From the NCBI RefSeq assembly GCF_014636095.1, contig NZ_BMDV01000003.1:1-64000 (forward strand): a stretch of 64,000 nt of DNA. The letters are read 5' to 3'. The notes under the pieces are model-generated. The model was not told the DNA's origin. It ran no database searches and was given only the letters and a program-made list of their open reading frames with translations. Source of the DNA: Acinetobacter modestus. GTDB taxonomy: Bacteria > Pseudomonadota > Gammaproteobacteria > Pseudomonadales > Moraxellaceae. Position 1 is the first letter of the stretch, and each line of letters opens with the position of its first letter. This document shows positions 38,777 to 48,999 of this stretch, one piece after another. The position numbers were made by a program, and so were the translations under genes.

Positions 38777-40519
38777 ATGCATTTAAAATATTTTTATCCT
38801 GTTTCTCTCATCACTTTGTTTGCCGTTGCTGTATCTGGTTGTATGAGCATCAAGTCAGCTCAACAGCAGTCAACGGAGAAATTATTTTATGGTGGCTCTA
38901 TTCTGACGATGGAAGGAATGCAGCCTAAATATGCTGAGGCGCTATTAGTAAAGGATGGGAAAATTGTATTTGTTGGTTCGAAGCAGCAAGCAGAACGGTT
39001 GGCAAATTCCCAAGTTCAATATATTAATCTAAACAACAAAACTTTATTACCGAGCTTTATTGATGCGCATAGTCATGTAAACATGGTTGGTTTTCATCAA
39101 ATGGTAGCGAATCTTTATCCGACGCCTGATGGTTCAGTTTCTGATATCAACTCACTTGTAAACGTAATGAATACGTGGAAGACACAAAATCCAGCAGTGA
39201 TTAAAATGATGGGCGGTTGGATTTTGGGAAATGGTTATGATGATGCACAATTATCTGAACAACGTCATCCTACGGCAAGTGATTTAGATCGGGTGTCCAA
39301 AGATCAACCAGTGATGATTTTACATCAGTCTGGGCATTTAGCTTCTGTGAATCATAAAGCATTAGAATTACTGAATTTTAATCAAAATACACCAAATCCA
39401 GAAGGAGGAGTGATTCGTCGCGAAGCGAATTCGAATATTCCGAATGGGGTCTTAGAAGAGTCGGCTTTATTTACTGCGATTGGTTCAATTTTTAAAGATG
39501 TACCACCACAAGTGATGTTCCAAATCGCACAAAAAGGTATCGATGCCTACGTCAAAAATGGTTTTACCACGGTACAGGAAGGGCGTGCAGATCAGGGCAC
39601 AACGGAGATGTGGCATGCTTTAGCCAAACAAAATCAATTGCCAATTGATGTGGTCTCTTATCCAGATATTACCACCAGTCAGGAGTATATGCTTAAGCAA
39701 GGCAGTAGTCGTCAGTATGATCAGCACTTCCGTATTGGTGGCGTGAAAATCAGTTTAGATGGCTCACCACAAGGTAAAACAGCTTGGTTGACACAACCTT
39801 ACTTAATTCCACCTGAAGGTAAAGATAAAAACTATAAGGGCTATCCTGCGATTAAAGATAACCAACAGGTCAATCAATATATTAATTTAGCGTTTAAACA
39901 GGGTTGGCAAGTACTCGCACATGCCAATGGTGATGCGGCAATTGATCAATTTATTGGAGCTGTAAAAGATGCCACATTAAAACAAGGTAAAGCAGATCGT
40001 AGAAGCGTATTGATTCACTCTCAAACGATTCGTGACGATCAACTGGATCAACTGAAAGCCTTGGATATTATTCCATCTTTCTTCTCATTGCATACGTTCT
40101 ATTGGGGGGATTGGCATCGTCAACAAACCTTAGGTGAGGCGAGAGCAGCAGGCATTTCACCGACGGCAAGTGCTTTGAAGAAACAGCTTATTTTTACAGA
40201 GCATCATGATGCACCTGTTGTGCCGCCGAATAGTTTGATGATGTTAGATGCAACCGTCAATCGAGTAACACGCAGTAATTATGTATTGGGTCCAGAGGAG
40301 CGCGTAAGTCCCTATATGGCTTTAAAATCGATGACTGATTGGGCAGCTTATCAATATTTTGAAGATCAGCATAAGGGCACGATAACTCAAGGGAAACTGG
40401 CTGATTTAGTGATCTTGGATCAAAATCCGTTGACTGTGCCAAGTCGAGAGATCAAAAATATTCAGGTATTGGCAACCTATAAAGAAGGGAATCTGATTTA
40501 TCAGAAACTGGGAAATTAG
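38777..40519 (+). CDS. YtcJ-like amidohydrolase, predicted lipoprotein
   Basis: A 580-residue metal-dependent hydrolase. A lipoprotein signal peptide ends at VSGC (Cys22). The amidohydrolase fold shows GGSILTMEGMQ, the metal motif DAHSHVNM (normally HxH), the central VLIHSQTIRDDQL and HHDAPVVPPNSLMMLDATVNR, then the LADLVILDQNP C-terminal sandwich. This is the large YtcJ group, whose members act on N-substituted amides or formamides; the substrate is not predictable. The lipid anchor suggests action at the cell envelope. A terminator follows. Confidence 0.9.
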   Translation: MHLKYFYPVSLITLFAVAVSGCMSIKSAQQQSTEKLFYGGSILTMEGMQPKYAEALLVKDGKIVFVGSKQQAERLANSQVQYINLNNKTLLPSFIDAHSHVNMVGFHQMVANLYPTPDGSVSDINSLVNVMNTWKTQNPAVIKMMGGWILGNGYDDAQLSEQRHPTASDLDRVSKDQPVMILHQSGHLASVNHKALELLNFNQNTPNPEGGVIRREANSNIPNGVLEESALFTAIGSIFKDVPPQVMFQIAQKGIDAYVKNGFTTVQEGRADQGTTEMWHALAKQNQLPIDVVSYPDITTSQEYMLKQGSSRQYDQHFRIGGVKISLDGSPQGKTAWLTQPYLIPPEGKDKNYKGYPAIKDNQQVNQYINLAFKQGWQVLAHANGDAAIDQFIGAVKDATLKQGKADRRSVLIHSQTIRDDQLDQLKALDIIPSFFSLHTFYWGDWHRQQTLGEARAAGISPTASALKKQLIFTEHHDAPVVPPNSLMMLDATVNRVTRSNYVLGPEERVSPYMALKSMTDWAAYQYFEDQHKGTITQGKLADLVILDQNPLTVPSREIKNIQVLATYKEGNLIYQKLGN

Positions 40520-40530
40520 ATAAACCAATA

Positions 40531-40561
40531 AAAAAACCAGCCTAATCAGGCTGGTTTTTTT
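40531..40561 (+). terminator. Bidirectional terminator between amidohydrolase and purC
   Basis: AAAAAACCAGCCT / AGGCTGGTTTTTT with loop AATC between convergent genes. Confidence 0.92.
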
Positions 40562-40582
40562 ATTGAGAGGGCAGCTTAAGGC

Positions 40583-41302
40583 TTAGATATTATCTAAGTT
40601 AATGCCTAAACGTGCAGCAACTTCTTCATAAGCTTCAACCACACCACCTAAACCTTGACGGAAACGGTCTTTGTCTAATTTTTTCTTGGTGTCTTTATCC
40701 CATAAACGGCAGCCGTCTGGAGAGAATTCATCACCCAATACAATACGATCGTGGAATACACCGAATTCAAGTTTGAAATCAACAAGAATCATATTACCTG
40801 CATCGAATAATGCTTTCAGTACATCATTCACTTGGTAAGTCAGTTCTTTCATTTTTTCAAGTTGAGGTGCTGTTGCCCAACCTAAAGCAATTGCTTGAGA
40901 TTCATTTACCATTGGGTCGCCAAGCGCATCATCTTTGAAGAACAATTCAAATGTTGGAGGCGTTAATTCTTTACCTTCTTCAACACCTAAACGGCGGCAT
41001 AATGAACCTGCTGCGTAGTTACGAATCACACATTCAACAGGGATCATTTGTAATTTCTTCACAAGCACTTCTGTTGGAGAAAGTAACTTTTCAAAATGAG
41101 TTTCGATACCTGCTTCAGCCAACTTTTCCATGATGAAGGCATTAAAACGGTTGTTCACCTTGCCTTTACGATCTAGTTGCTCAATTTTTTCGCCATTGAA
41201 TGCTGATGCATCATCACGAAAGACTAAAATCAGGTGATCAGCATTATCTGTTTCATATACAGATTTTGCTTTACCAGTATAGAGCAAGGTTTGTTTTAAC
41301 AT
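40583..41302 (-). CDS. purC: SAICAR synthetase
   Basis: A 239-residue ATP-dependent enzyme that joins aspartate to CAIR in purine synthesis. It begins [19 protein letters not shown] and has the conserved [12 protein letters not shown] and LVDFKLEFG blocks and [12 protein letters not shown]. Length matches E. coli PurC (237). It is last of the dapA-bamC-purC series, the same order as in E. coli, 36 bases after bamC. Confidence 0.98.
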   Translation of the reverse strand: MLKQTLLYTGKAKSVYETDNADHLILVFRDDASAFNGEKIEQLDRKGKVNNRFNAFIMEKLAEAGIETHFEKLLSPTEVLVKKLQMIPVECVIRNYAAGSLCRRLGVEEGKELTPPTFELFFKDDALGDPMVNESQAIALGWATAPQLEKMKELTYQVNDVLKALFDAGNMILVDFKLEFGVFHDRIVLGDEFSPDGCRLWDKDTKKKLDKDRFRQGLGGVVEAYEEVAARLGINLDNI

Positions 41303-41338
41303 GGGGGAACCTTTTGAAAAAGTATGCCTAGTAAACGA

Positions 41339-41944
41339 CTAGGCTGGCCAATTTTGGTAAATCTGGGTTAACACTTCAGCTGCAACAGCAGGGTCTGCAA
41401 ATGTTGTATCAAGTTTGAATAGCGCAACTGTATTGCTTGAGCCTACAGCCGATAATTTCAGTAGGTAATTTTGATCGCCTACTTTAATCGTTGCTTCATA
41501 GCCATTTTCTGCTTGAGAAATAACTTTGTAGTTGAGACTACTCAAGGTTGCGAAAGTATATTGCCACGCACCTGCTGTCGGGCCATCAACTTTGAGTAAT
41601 GGGTTTTTATTCCCATCAGTGACGAGCTGTGGGCGACCCACTGTTGAAGCGGTTGCTGAAGTATTATCGGCTGAATTTTGCATCGCTTTTGGACGAGGCA
41701 ATGCATAGCGGTTGCCACTTTCATTTTCAAGCTTTGGTGCATGCTCAATTGCAAGTGGATCAACTGTAGGCGCTGGATACAATGGCGTAAATGGTCTTGC
41801 CGTTATGCCCTCAGGAAATTTGAGTGGTTCAAGTGCTTGTGCTTTTTTATAATCTAAAGAATGATTATTGAGGGCAAAACGACCACAACCAGCCAAACTT
41901 AAAGCTGAAATGACTAGGACAACACCAAGACGTAATTGCATCAT
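41339..41944 (-). CDS. bamC: BamC-like outer-membrane lipoprotein
   Basis: A 201-residue lipoprotein. The signal peptide ends in lipobox LAGC (Cys20). An unstructured stretch DYKKAQALEPLKFPEG resembles the BamC N-terminal lasso that binds BamD. A Pro-rich linker (45-110) and one small alpha/beta domain (about 115-201) follow. E. coli BamC is longer (344 residues, two helix-grip domains), so this is a reduced, one-domain version. The call rests on the lipobox, the lasso-like segment and the exact dapA-bamC-purC position. Confidence 0.82.
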   Translation of the reverse strand: MMQLRLGVVLVISALSLAGCGRFALNNHSLDYKKAQALEPLKFPEGITARPFTPLYPAPTVDPLAIEHAPKLENESGNRYALPRPKAMQNSADNTSATASTVGRPQLVTDGNKNPLLKVDGPTAGAWQYTFATLSSLNYKVISQAENGYEATIKVGDQNYLLKLSAVGSSNTVALFKLDTTFADPAVAAEVLTQIYQNWPA

Positions 41945-41956
41945 AAATTGCTCGTA

Positions 41957-42850
41957 TTAAATAATTCCCGCAGCTTTTAAATCTGTGCGGAGCGGTTCAC
42001 GATATTGTTGTGCTAGAGCGGTTAATGGTAGGCGAATACCTGTACCAATTGAGCCCATCTCATGCAATGCCCATTTCACAGGAATTGGGTTTGATTCGCA
42101 AAACAAAATATTGTGTAGATTTGCAATTTGTTGATTCAAGCTTTGTGCTTTTGCTTTATCTCCAGCTAACGCAGCTTCACAAATTTCGCTCATTTGCTTT
42201 GGTGCAACATTGGCTGTTACAGAGATATTACCTTTTGCACCCAGTAAAATGAGTTCCCAAGCAGTTTCGTCATCACCTGAATAAACAGCGATTTTATTAT
42301 TTAAACCTTCGATGAGGGCTTGACCACGTGGTACGTCACCTGTTGCATCTTTAATACCAACAATGTTTTTAACATCAGCAAGACGAATAACGGTTTCGTT
42401 TTGCATATCGACACCAGTACGACCTGGTACATTATAAAGAATTTGTGGAATATCAACAGCTTCAGCAATCGCTTTGTAGTGTTGATATAGGCCTTCTTGT
42501 GTTGGTTTATTATAATATGGCGTAACGAGTAATGCCGCATCAGCACCTAATTCTTTTGCAGCTTTAGTCAATTCAATCGCTTCACGCGTTGAATTTGCAC
42601 CTGTACCTGCGATAATTGGAATACGTTTGTTGGCTACACGAATCACTTCTTTGATGACTTGTGTGTGTTCATCCATGCTTAATGTAGACGCTTCGCCCGT
42701 TGTGCCGACCGCAACAATACTATGTGTACCTTGTTGGATATGCCACTCAACGAGCTTCTCAAGACTCTTCCAATCTACGCTGCCATCTTCAAACATAGGG
42801 GTGACGATTGCGACAATTGAGCCTTGAATATTCTGTGCTAGCTGAGTCAT
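41957..42850 (-). CDS. dapA: 4-hydroxy-tetrahydrodipicolinate synthase
   Basis: A 297-residue aldolase that condenses pyruvate with aspartate semialdehyde, the first step of the lysine/DAP branch. Schiff-base Lys167 in GIKDATGD, proton-relay Tyr139 and the GTTGE loop (49-53) are intact. Length fits E. coli DapA (292). It heads the dapA-bamC-purC unit with a 12-base gap to bamC. A stem TTGGATG / CATCCAA (42905-42938) lies in its upstream region. Confidence 0.98.
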   Translation of the reverse strand: MTQLAQNIQGSIVAIVTPMFEDGSVDWKSLEKLVEWHIQQGTHSIVAVGTTGEASTLSMDEHTQVIKEVIRVANKRIPIIAGTGANSTREAIELTKAAKELGADAALLVTPYYNKPTQEGLYQHYKAIAEAVDIPQILYNVPGRTGVDMQNETVIRLADVKNIVGIKDATGDVPRGQALIEGLNNKIAVYSGDDETAWELILLGAKGNISVTANVAPKQMSEICEAALAGDKAKAQSLNQQIANLHNILFCESNPIPVKWALHEMGSIGTGIRLPLTALAQQYREPLRTDLKAAGII

Positions 42851-43140
42851 TTTAAAAAACTATCCTATTTTCCCATCCGAGATTGAATTAGTTGAAACGA
42901 AATATTGGATGGTTGCAGTATTTTGATTGGTCATCCAACAATTCGATCGGGTTGAATGACAATTACGCAAATTATGACTGATCGGAGGCATAAGAACAAT
43001 ATGCTTTAGTCAAACTGTGGAAAACTTTAATTCATCTTTATCTTGAATCGTTTTCATCTTTTGTAAAAGTTAAAACATGAGTAGCCAGAACATAATCAGC
43101 AGGGTATTGTAAAAATACAAGTTTTAAATTGGAGCATGGT
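42851..43140 (-). other. dapA-pncA divergent spacer
   Basis: A 290-bp gene-free region between divergent genes. The one structure seen is the 7-bp stem TTGGATG / CATCCAA at 42905-42938. The known lysine riboswitch core was not recognised. Confidence 0.5.
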
Positions 43141-43773
43141 ATGCAGATACAATCTCATCATGTCGCATTAATTGTTGTTGATGTCCAAAATGGATTTACT
43201 CCTGGGGGGAATTTGGCCGTTGCAAAAGCAGATCAAATTATTCCGATTATTAATCAACTTGCAAAAAAGTTTGAGCATATCGTGCTGACACAGGACTGGC
43301 ATCCTGAGCAACATATTTCTTTTGCAGATAATCACGACAATAAAGTGCCGTTTGAAACCATTGAATTGCCGTATGGAACCCAAGTGTTATGGCCGAAACA
43401 TTGTGTTCAAGGCACTCATGATGCGGAATTTCATCCTGATCTGGATGTTCCAACTGCACAACTGATTATTCGTAAAGGCTTTCATGCCGATATTGATAGT
43501 TATTCTGCTTTTATGGAGGCAGATCGTAAAACTCCAACGGGTTTGAAGGGTTATTTAACAGAACATCAAATTGATACAGTATATATTGTAGGGATTGCGA
43601 CAGACTTTTGCGTGGCGTGGACAGCTTTAGATGCTGCACAGATGGGCTTTAAAACTTATGTCATTGAAGATGCCTGTAAAGCGATTGATTTGGATGGTTC
43701 ACTACAAAGCGCGTGGCACAGTATGTTAGAGCAGGGGATTGAGCGTATTCAATCGACTACAATTTTGTCATAA
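43141..43773 (+). CDS. pncA: Nicotinamidase
   Basis: A 210-residue isochorismatase-fold amidase that turns nicotinamide into nicotinate in NAD salvage. ATG 43141 has GGAG six bases before it and is preferred to an upstream TTG at 43129. The catalytic triad is Asp14 (VVDVQNGF), Lys112 (IIRKGF) and Cys157 (GIATDFCV). Metal ligands Asp52, His54 and His58 are in TQDWHPEQH. PncB, the next enzyme of the same salvage route, is also in this window at 56.8 kb. Confidence 0.97.
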   Translation: MQIQSHHVALIVVDVQNGFTPGGNLAVAKADQIIPIINQLAKKFEHIVLTQDWHPEQHISFADNHDNKVPFETIELPYGTQVLWPKHCVQGTHDAEFHPDLDVPTAQLIIRKGFHADIDSYSAFMEADRKTPTGLKGYLTEHQIDTVYIVGIATDFCVAWTALDAAQMGFKTYVIEDACKAIDLDGSLQSAWHSMLEQGIERIQSTTILS

Positions 43774-43864
43774 GCTTGAGCCGCTTGATCCTAAGGCGTT
43801 AAACTTCTAAAACTGATAAATCAATATCAGTTAAACTCTAACTTCAGACAGAATTGAGCGTTTT

Positions 43865-44329
43865 ATGTCAGTTGAACTTGATGATTTTGATCAGAAAATT
43901 ATTCATTATTTACAAATGAATGGAAGATTAGCTAATCAAGAATTAGCAGAATTGGTGGGATTATCAACTTCTCAATGTTCACGTCGTCGTATTCAGCTTG
44001 AACAAAACAAAATTATAACGGGTTACTATGCGCAAATCGCATTAAGCGCAGATCCGACACCGATCATGGGTATTATTGAAGTGAAATTGCAAAACTACAA
44101 TGATGCGACACACGATCGCTTTGTTGAGTTTCTTTTAAATGAACCTGCGGTGAAAGATATTCATAAACTCACAGGAAGTTATGATTTTGCACTGAAGGTT
44201 GCAGTCAAAAATTTAGATGAAATGGTCAAGTTGATTGGGATTTTGTCATCTAGTAACTTTGGCGTCAGTAATTTAAATACATCGATTGTGTTGGAAAAAT
44301 TAAAAGAAAATGGGATCGCGATTAAGTAA
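43865..44329 (+). CDS. Lrp/AsnC-family transcriptional regulator
   Basis: A 154-residue regulator with an N-terminal HTH (LDDFDQKIIHYLQMNGRLANQELAELVGLSTSQCSRRRIQLE) and a RAM/AsnC effector domain (IMGIIEVKLQNY, VKDIHKLTGSYDFALKV). These proteins sense amino acids and form octamers. It follows pncA by 91 bases and may be a separate unit. The regulated genes are unknown. Confidence 0.93.
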   Translation: MSVELDDFDQKIIHYLQMNGRLANQELAELVGLSTSQCSRRRIQLEQNKIITGYYAQIALSADPTPIMGIIEVKLQNYNDATHDRFVEFLLNEPAVKDIHKLTGSYDFALKVAVKNLDEMVKLIGILSSSNFGVSNLNTSIVLEKLKENGIAIK

Positions 44330-44543
44330 AAAATCTTTCTCTTAGATGAATATCATTCAAACTGAGGCATTGGACTGTATTGCATAAAGATTATTCAAAA
44401 AAGAATATTTTGAGTATAAATTGCATTTATGGTGAAAATATAAGAATAAATTGCGAAATTTGAATAAAAATGATCAAATATGCCATATCTTTCTTTGAAA
44501 GATCTTTCTCCCTGCTGTTGTTCTCCTATTGAGTTGTATCCTT

Positions 44544-45182
44544 ATGAATACCGATCAGAATATATCTTTGGTCAGTCCAGTCATGCCCGTGATTGACCAA
44601 CACTCTAAGATTGAAGATGGATTGGCAATGTTAATTGGAACATTCATTCTATCGTTTGCCATGACTTTATTGCAGCAAGCAGGGATTATGACAGGTGGTA
44701 CAGCGGGCTTATCGTTGTTGATCCACTATATTACCGACCTGAAGTTTGGCATCTTATTTTTCCTGATCAATATTCCATTTTATTATTTTGCTTATAAAAA
44801 AATGGGCATGGCATTGGTCGTCAAGACATTTATTGCCGTTGGATTATTAGCTGGTTTTACCGAAATTATTCCTCATTTTTTTCATTTATCTAGTGTAAAT
44901 CCAATTTATGCTGCGATTTTTGCGAATGTGTTGATGGGGGTAAGCTTTCTGATTTTATTTCGCCATCGCTCAAGCTTAGGAGGAATCAACCTCTTAGTTC
45001 TATATTTACAAGAACGCTTTAAAATTCCAGCAGGTAAAGTACAGATGGGAATTGATGTTACCATCTTATTAGTTTCGTTGTTTTTCGTAGATTGGAAATT
45101 GATTCTAATTTCAATTTTAGGGGCTGTTATTTTAAATTCAATTATTCTTTTGAATCACAAAAGTAGTCGTTATGTGGCTTAA
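44544..45182 (+). CDS. YitT-family membrane protein
   Basis: A 212-residue inner-membrane protein. ATG 44544 (MNTDQNISL) is preferred to an upstream TTG at 44529. Five to six hydrophobic segments are seen. The signature is LLQQAGIMTGGTAGLSLLIHYITDLKFGILFFLINIPFY, the glycine-rich loop typical of YitT/YczE-like proteins, with GGINLLVLYLQERF later. Unlike Bacillus YitT it lacks the cytosolic DUF2179 domain, so it is a short version. Function unknown. Confidence 0.85.
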   Translation: MNTDQNISLVSPVMPVIDQHSKIEDGLAMLIGTFILSFAMTLLQQAGIMTGGTAGLSLLIHYITDLKFGILFFLINIPFYYFAYKKMGMALVVKTFIAVGLLAGFTEIIPHFFHLSSVNPIYAAIFANVLMGVSFLILFRHRSSLGGINLLVLYLQERFKIPAGKVQMGIDVTILLVSLFFVDWKLILISILGAVILNSIILLNHKSSRYVA

Positions 45183-45202
45183 ATCTGATCATCAATGGCA
45201 AT

Positions 45203-45231
45203 AAAAAAGGAGGGCTAATCCTCCTTTTTTA
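45203..45231 (+). terminator. Bidirectional terminator between yitT-like gene and glmS
   Basis: AAAAAAGGAGG / CCTCCTTTTTT with loop GCTAAT between convergent genes. Confidence 0.92.
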
Positions 45232-45239
45232 TTTTGTAA

Positions 45240-47078
45240 TTATTCGACTGTTACGCTCTTGGCAAGGTTACGTGGCTGGTCAACGTCGGTACCACGTAAT
45301 ACAGCAACATGATACGAGAGCAATTGCACAGGAATACTATATACAATTGGTGCTAACCATTCATTGACAGCTGGAACATGAACGACATGTTGGCGATCTT
45401 TATCATGAATACCACTGTTTTCATCAGCAAAAACAAAGAGTTCACCACCACGAGCTTGAACTTCTTCCATATTCGATTTTAACTTATCGAGCATTTCATC
45501 TTGTGGAGCCAAGATCACGACAGGCATCTCATTGTCTACTAAAGCCAATGGACCATGCTTCAATTCACCAGCCGCATATCCTTCAGCATGAATGTATGAA
45601 ATTTCTTTCAGTTTCAATGCGCCTTCTAGTGCGATAGGGAAGTGTGTGCCACGTCCTAAGAACAAGCAGTGGTTCTTTTCAACGAATAGTGCTGATAGAC
45701 GCAGAATCTCAGTATTGCCTTGTAAAGTATCTAAAATTACTTTTGGGCAATGCCATAGCGCTTCTGTAATTTCATTCAATTGAGCATCTGCAAGACATTG
45801 TTTAACTTGACCAATTTTTAAGATCAACAACATCAATGCTGCAAGTTGAGTGGTAAAGGCTTTGGTTGATGCAACGCCGATTTCAGGACCTGCAAGCGTG
45901 AGTAAATGATGATCTGTTTCGCGAACCATTGATGAAGTGGCAACGTTACAAATGGTCATGGTACTAATGTCGATGTTCTGAGCTTGAGCACGTTTTTGTG
46001 TTTCGCGTAATGCAGCCAAGGTATCCGCAGTTTCTCCAGACTGAGAAATACAGATATACAGTGTATGAGCAACAATGACAGGCGTGCGATAACGGAATTC
46101 ACTTGCAATCTCAACTTGGCAAGGTACACCAATCAATTGCTCGAACCAGTATTTTGCAATCATACCTGCATGGTAGCTGGTACCGCAGGCAATGATTTGT
46201 ACTTGCTGAATTTTGTCAAAATCCGCATTGGCATGTTGAAGAAAATCTTCACGCAAATTATTGCCATTCAATGCTTGTGAAATCGTTTGTTGAATTGCTT
46301 CTGGTTGCTCATAAATTTCTTTGAGCATGAAATGCTTATATTCGCCTTTTGATGCATTGCTGACGGTTGCATCCAATTCTTTGATTGGACGTTCAACACG
46401 GGTTCCATTGACAAAAACTTCAATACTAGTACGTGTTAAGCGCGCAATATCACCTTCTTCGAGATAGACAAAGCGATTAGTAACAGGTAATAAAGCCAAT
46501 TGGTCTGAACTAATAAAGTTCTCGCCAATACCTACACCGATCACCAATGGTGAACCTTCGCGCACAGTGATCAGTTCATCAGGGTGTGCGGTATGCACAA
46601 TACCCAGCGCAAAAGCGCCTTTTAGGCGAGGAATAACTTTTTGTACAGCTTCAAGTAAGCTATCAGTTTGCTTTAAAGCATCGTTGACAAGATGAGCAAC
46701 AACTTCAGTGTCTGTTTGTGAGGTAAAGATATAACCTAGCGCTTGTAATTCATCTTTAAGCTCTTGGTAGTTTTCAATAATACCGTTATGTACAACAGCT
46801 ACATCACCTGAAACATGTGGATGAGCATTATTTTCAGTCGGTTTACCATGGGTTGCCCAACGGGTATGTGCAATACCTACATTACCAGTCAAATGCTGCT
46901 CAGATACTGCTTCAGCTAAATTTGCAACTTTACCTACACGACGTTCGCGTAAGATTTGTTGATTATTCAATAACGCTAAACCCGCAGAGTCATAACCGCG
47001 ATATTCAAGACGTTTTAATCCTTCAATCAGAATATCAGTTACACATCGTTCAGCAACGCCACCAACAATACCACACAT
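45240..47078 (-). CDS. glmS: Glucosamine-6-phosphate synthase
   Basis: A 612-residue enzyme that makes GlcN-6-P from fructose-6-P and glutamine for cell-wall precursors. The N-terminal Ntn glutaminase domain starts with catalytic Cys2 (MCGIVGG). Two SIS isomerase domains follow (ACGTSYHAG, ISQSGETADT), ending LAKSVTVE. Length matches E. coli GlmS (609). It follows glmU by 12 bases, so the two steps are coexpressed. No glmS ribozyme or GlmZ-like pairing site was recognised. Confidence 0.98.
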   Translation of the reverse strand: MCGIVGGVAERCVTDILIEGLKRLEYRGYDSAGLALLNNQQILRERRVGKVANLAEAVSEQHLTGNVGIAHTRWATHGKPTENNAHPHVSGDVAVVHNGIIENYQELKDELQALGYIFTSQTDTEVVAHLVNDALKQTDSLLEAVQKVIPRLKGAFALGIVHTAHPDELITVREGSPLVIGVGIGENFISSDQLALLPVTNRFVYLEEGDIARLTRTSIEVFVNGTRVERPIKELDATVSNASKGEYKHFMLKEIYEQPEAIQQTISQALNGNNLREDFLQHANADFDKIQQVQIIACGTSYHAGMIAKYWFEQLIGVPCQVEIASEFRYRTPVIVAHTLYICISQSGETADTLAALRETQKRAQAQNIDISTMTICNVATSSMVRETDHHLLTLAGPEIGVASTKAFTTQLAALMLLILKIGQVKQCLADAQLNEITEALWHCPKVILDTLQGNTEILRLSALFVEKNHCLFLGRGTHFPIALEGALKLKEISYIHAEGYAAGELKHGPLALVDNEMPVVILAPQDEMLDKLKSNMEEVQARGGELFVFADENSGIHDKDRQHVVHVPAVNEWLAPIVYSIPVQLLSYHVAVLRGTDVDQPRNLAKSVTVE

Positions 47079-47090
47079 AATTTTATCCTC

Positions 47091-48455
47091 TTATTTTTTC
47101 AGCTTTTGGGGGCGCTGATAATTTGCTTTTTCAAACTGTTTTGATCGTTCGACAGCTAAACTATGCTCTGCCACATCTCGAGTTAAAGTTGAGCCTGCAC
47201 CTGTGGTTGCACCTTGAGCAATTTTAATTGGTGCAACCAATGAGTTATTGGTACCAATAAATACATTGTCTTCAATAACAGTACGATGTTTATTTGCGCC
47301 ATCATAATTACAAGTGATTGTCCCTGCACCAATATTACAATCAGCACCTATATCTGCATCACCTAGATAAGTAAAGTGATTGGCTTTAGAACCGAGTCCA
47401 ATATTTGAATTTTTAACTTCGACGAAGTTGCCAATATGCACATCATTCGCAAGATTTGCTCCTGGGCGAAGACGGGCGAAAGGACCGATTTGGGTGTTTT
47501 CTCCAACGATCGCATTTTCAAAAATGCTATAGGCTTGAACTTTAGTGCCTGCCGCAATACGAGTATTTTTTAAAATACAGCCTGCGCCAAGTTGAACGTT
47601 GTCACCTAATTCGCAATCACCTTCAATAATGACATTGACATCAATTTGTACATCTTGACCACATTTCACAGTTCCACGTAGGTCAAAACGATTTGGATCA
47701 ATTAAATGTACGCCTTGTTGCATCAATTCTTTTGCTTGTTGTTGCTGAAATTGACGTTCCAAAGTTGCAAGTTGTAGGCGGTCATTCACACCTTCAACTT
47801 CAAATTCAAGCTCAGGTTGAATTGAAGCAATTTCTAAGCCATCCGCAACGGCCATTGCCACGATATCCGTAAGGTAATATTCACCTTGAACATTGTTATT
47901 AGACAATTTTGGCAACCATTGATGTAATTTGGCATTACTTACACAATAAATGCCAGTATTAATTTCTTGTATTAGACGCTGTTCGTCAGTGGCATCTTTA
48001 TGCTCAACAATCGCTTGAATCTTATCTGCTTGACGAACGATACGACCATAGCCTGTTGGATTTTCAACATTCAGGGTGATCATACCAATACCAGATTGGC
48101 TAGAAGCTTCAAGCAACTGTTCAAGGGTGCTTTGACGAACGAGTGGAACATCACCATATAAAATCAAAGAAATACCATCTTGAGGTAATACAGGGAGAGT
48201 CATTTGAACAGCATGACCTGTTCCTAACTGTTCTGCTTGTTCAACCCACTCTATTTGTTCAGCAGCAAAGCTTTGTTTAACTAGATCACCACCATGTCCA
48301 TAGATCGTAATAATATTTTGAGCATGTAATTTTTTTGCAGTTTGAATCACATGTCCTAAAAGTGGACGACCTGCCAATGGTTGGAGAACTTTGGGTAGTT
48401 TCGAACGCATCCGCGTTCCTTTCCCTGCTGCAAGAATAATAACAGTTGTTGACAT
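47091..48455 (-). CDS. glmU: Bifunctional GlcN-1-P acetyltransferase / GlcNAc-1-P uridyltransferase
   Basis: A 454-residue enzyme that acetylates glucosamine-1-P and uridylates the product to UDP-GlcNAc. The start is set at the Met of [18 protein letters not shown]; six upstream codons are not family-like. The N-terminal pyrophosphorylase motif is LAAGKGTRM. The C-terminal left-handed beta-helix of hexapeptide repeats runs from about 250, and catalytic His is in [12 protein letters not shown]. Gap to pgpA is 22 bases, to glmS 12 bases. Confidence 0.97.
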   Translation of the reverse strand: MSTTVIILAAGKGTRMRSKLPKVLQPLAGRPLLGHVIQTAKKLHAQNIITIYGHGGDLVKQSFAAEQIEWVEQAEQLGTGHAVQMTLPVLPQDGISLILYGDVPLVRQSTLEQLLEASSQSGIGMITLNVENPTGYGRIVRQADKIQAIVEHKDATDEQRLIQEINTGIYCVSNAKLHQWLPKLSNNNVQGEYYLTDIVAMAVADGLEIASIQPELEFEVEGVNDRLQLATLERQFQQQQAKELMQQGVHLIDPNRFDLRGTVKCGQDVQIDVNVIIEGDCELGDNVQLGAGCILKNTRIAAGTKVQAYSIFENAIVGENTQIGPFARLRPGANLANDVHIGNFVEVKNSNIGLGSKANHFTYLGDADIGADCNIGAGTITCNYDGANKHRTVIEDNVFIGTNNSLVAPIKIAQGATTGAGSTLTRDVAEHSLAVERSKQFEKANYQRPQKLKK

Positions 48456-48477
48456 AACTAACCCTAATATCAATGGT

Positions 48478-48999
48478 TTAAGTCAAAAAATAAAAATGAA
48501 TCATAAAAATACAAAGCGCAGCCCAAAGACCTGCAATGATGTCATCAAGCATAATCCCTAGACCACCAGTAACTTTTTGGTCTGCCCAACTAATCGGAAA
48601 TGGTTTCCAGATGTCAAATATACGGAAAAAAATAAAACCGACAATGACCCATAACCAATTTAATTGCTGTAGATAGAGCAAGGGTAGGAGCGTAATAGAT
48701 TGCCCTGCAAATTCATCCCACACAATTCGACCATCATCGTGTACATGAATGACTTTAGCTGTTTGCCCACAGATGTATATGCCCACCAAAGACATGATAA
48801 AAATTGCTAAAACACTCAAATTAAAACCGAGATATAACCATAATGGTGTAAATAACAATGCAAATGCAGAACCAAATGTTCCCGGTGCTTTAGGACTGAG
48901 ACCAGAACCAAATCCAACCCCGCAGAAAACGATGCAGCGATCGAACCAAGTCATCTGTTTGAAGTGAATGGGAGGCTTATGCAAAATGTTGGTATCCAT
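48478..48999 (-). CDS. pgpA: Phosphatidylglycerophosphatase A
   Basis: A 173-residue inner-membrane phosphatase that dephosphorylates PGP to phosphatidylglycerol. [10 protein letters not shown] is taken as the start; a longer frame reaches 49035. Family blocks are [31 protein letters not shown] with acidic residues, [12 protein letters not shown] and [16 protein letters not shown] (metal/phosphate site). It overlaps the 3' end of thiL by 23 bases, the same thiL-pgpA linkage as in E. coli. Confidence 0.96.
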   Translation of the reverse strand: MDTNILHKPPIHFKQMTWFDRCIVFCGVGFGSGLSPKAPGTFGSAFALLFTPLWLYLGFNLSVLAIFIMSLVGIYICGQTAKVIHVHDDGRIVWDEFAGQSITLLPLLYLQQLNWLWVIVGFIFFRIFDIWKPFPISWADQKVTGGLGIMLDDIIAGLWAALCIFMIHFYFLT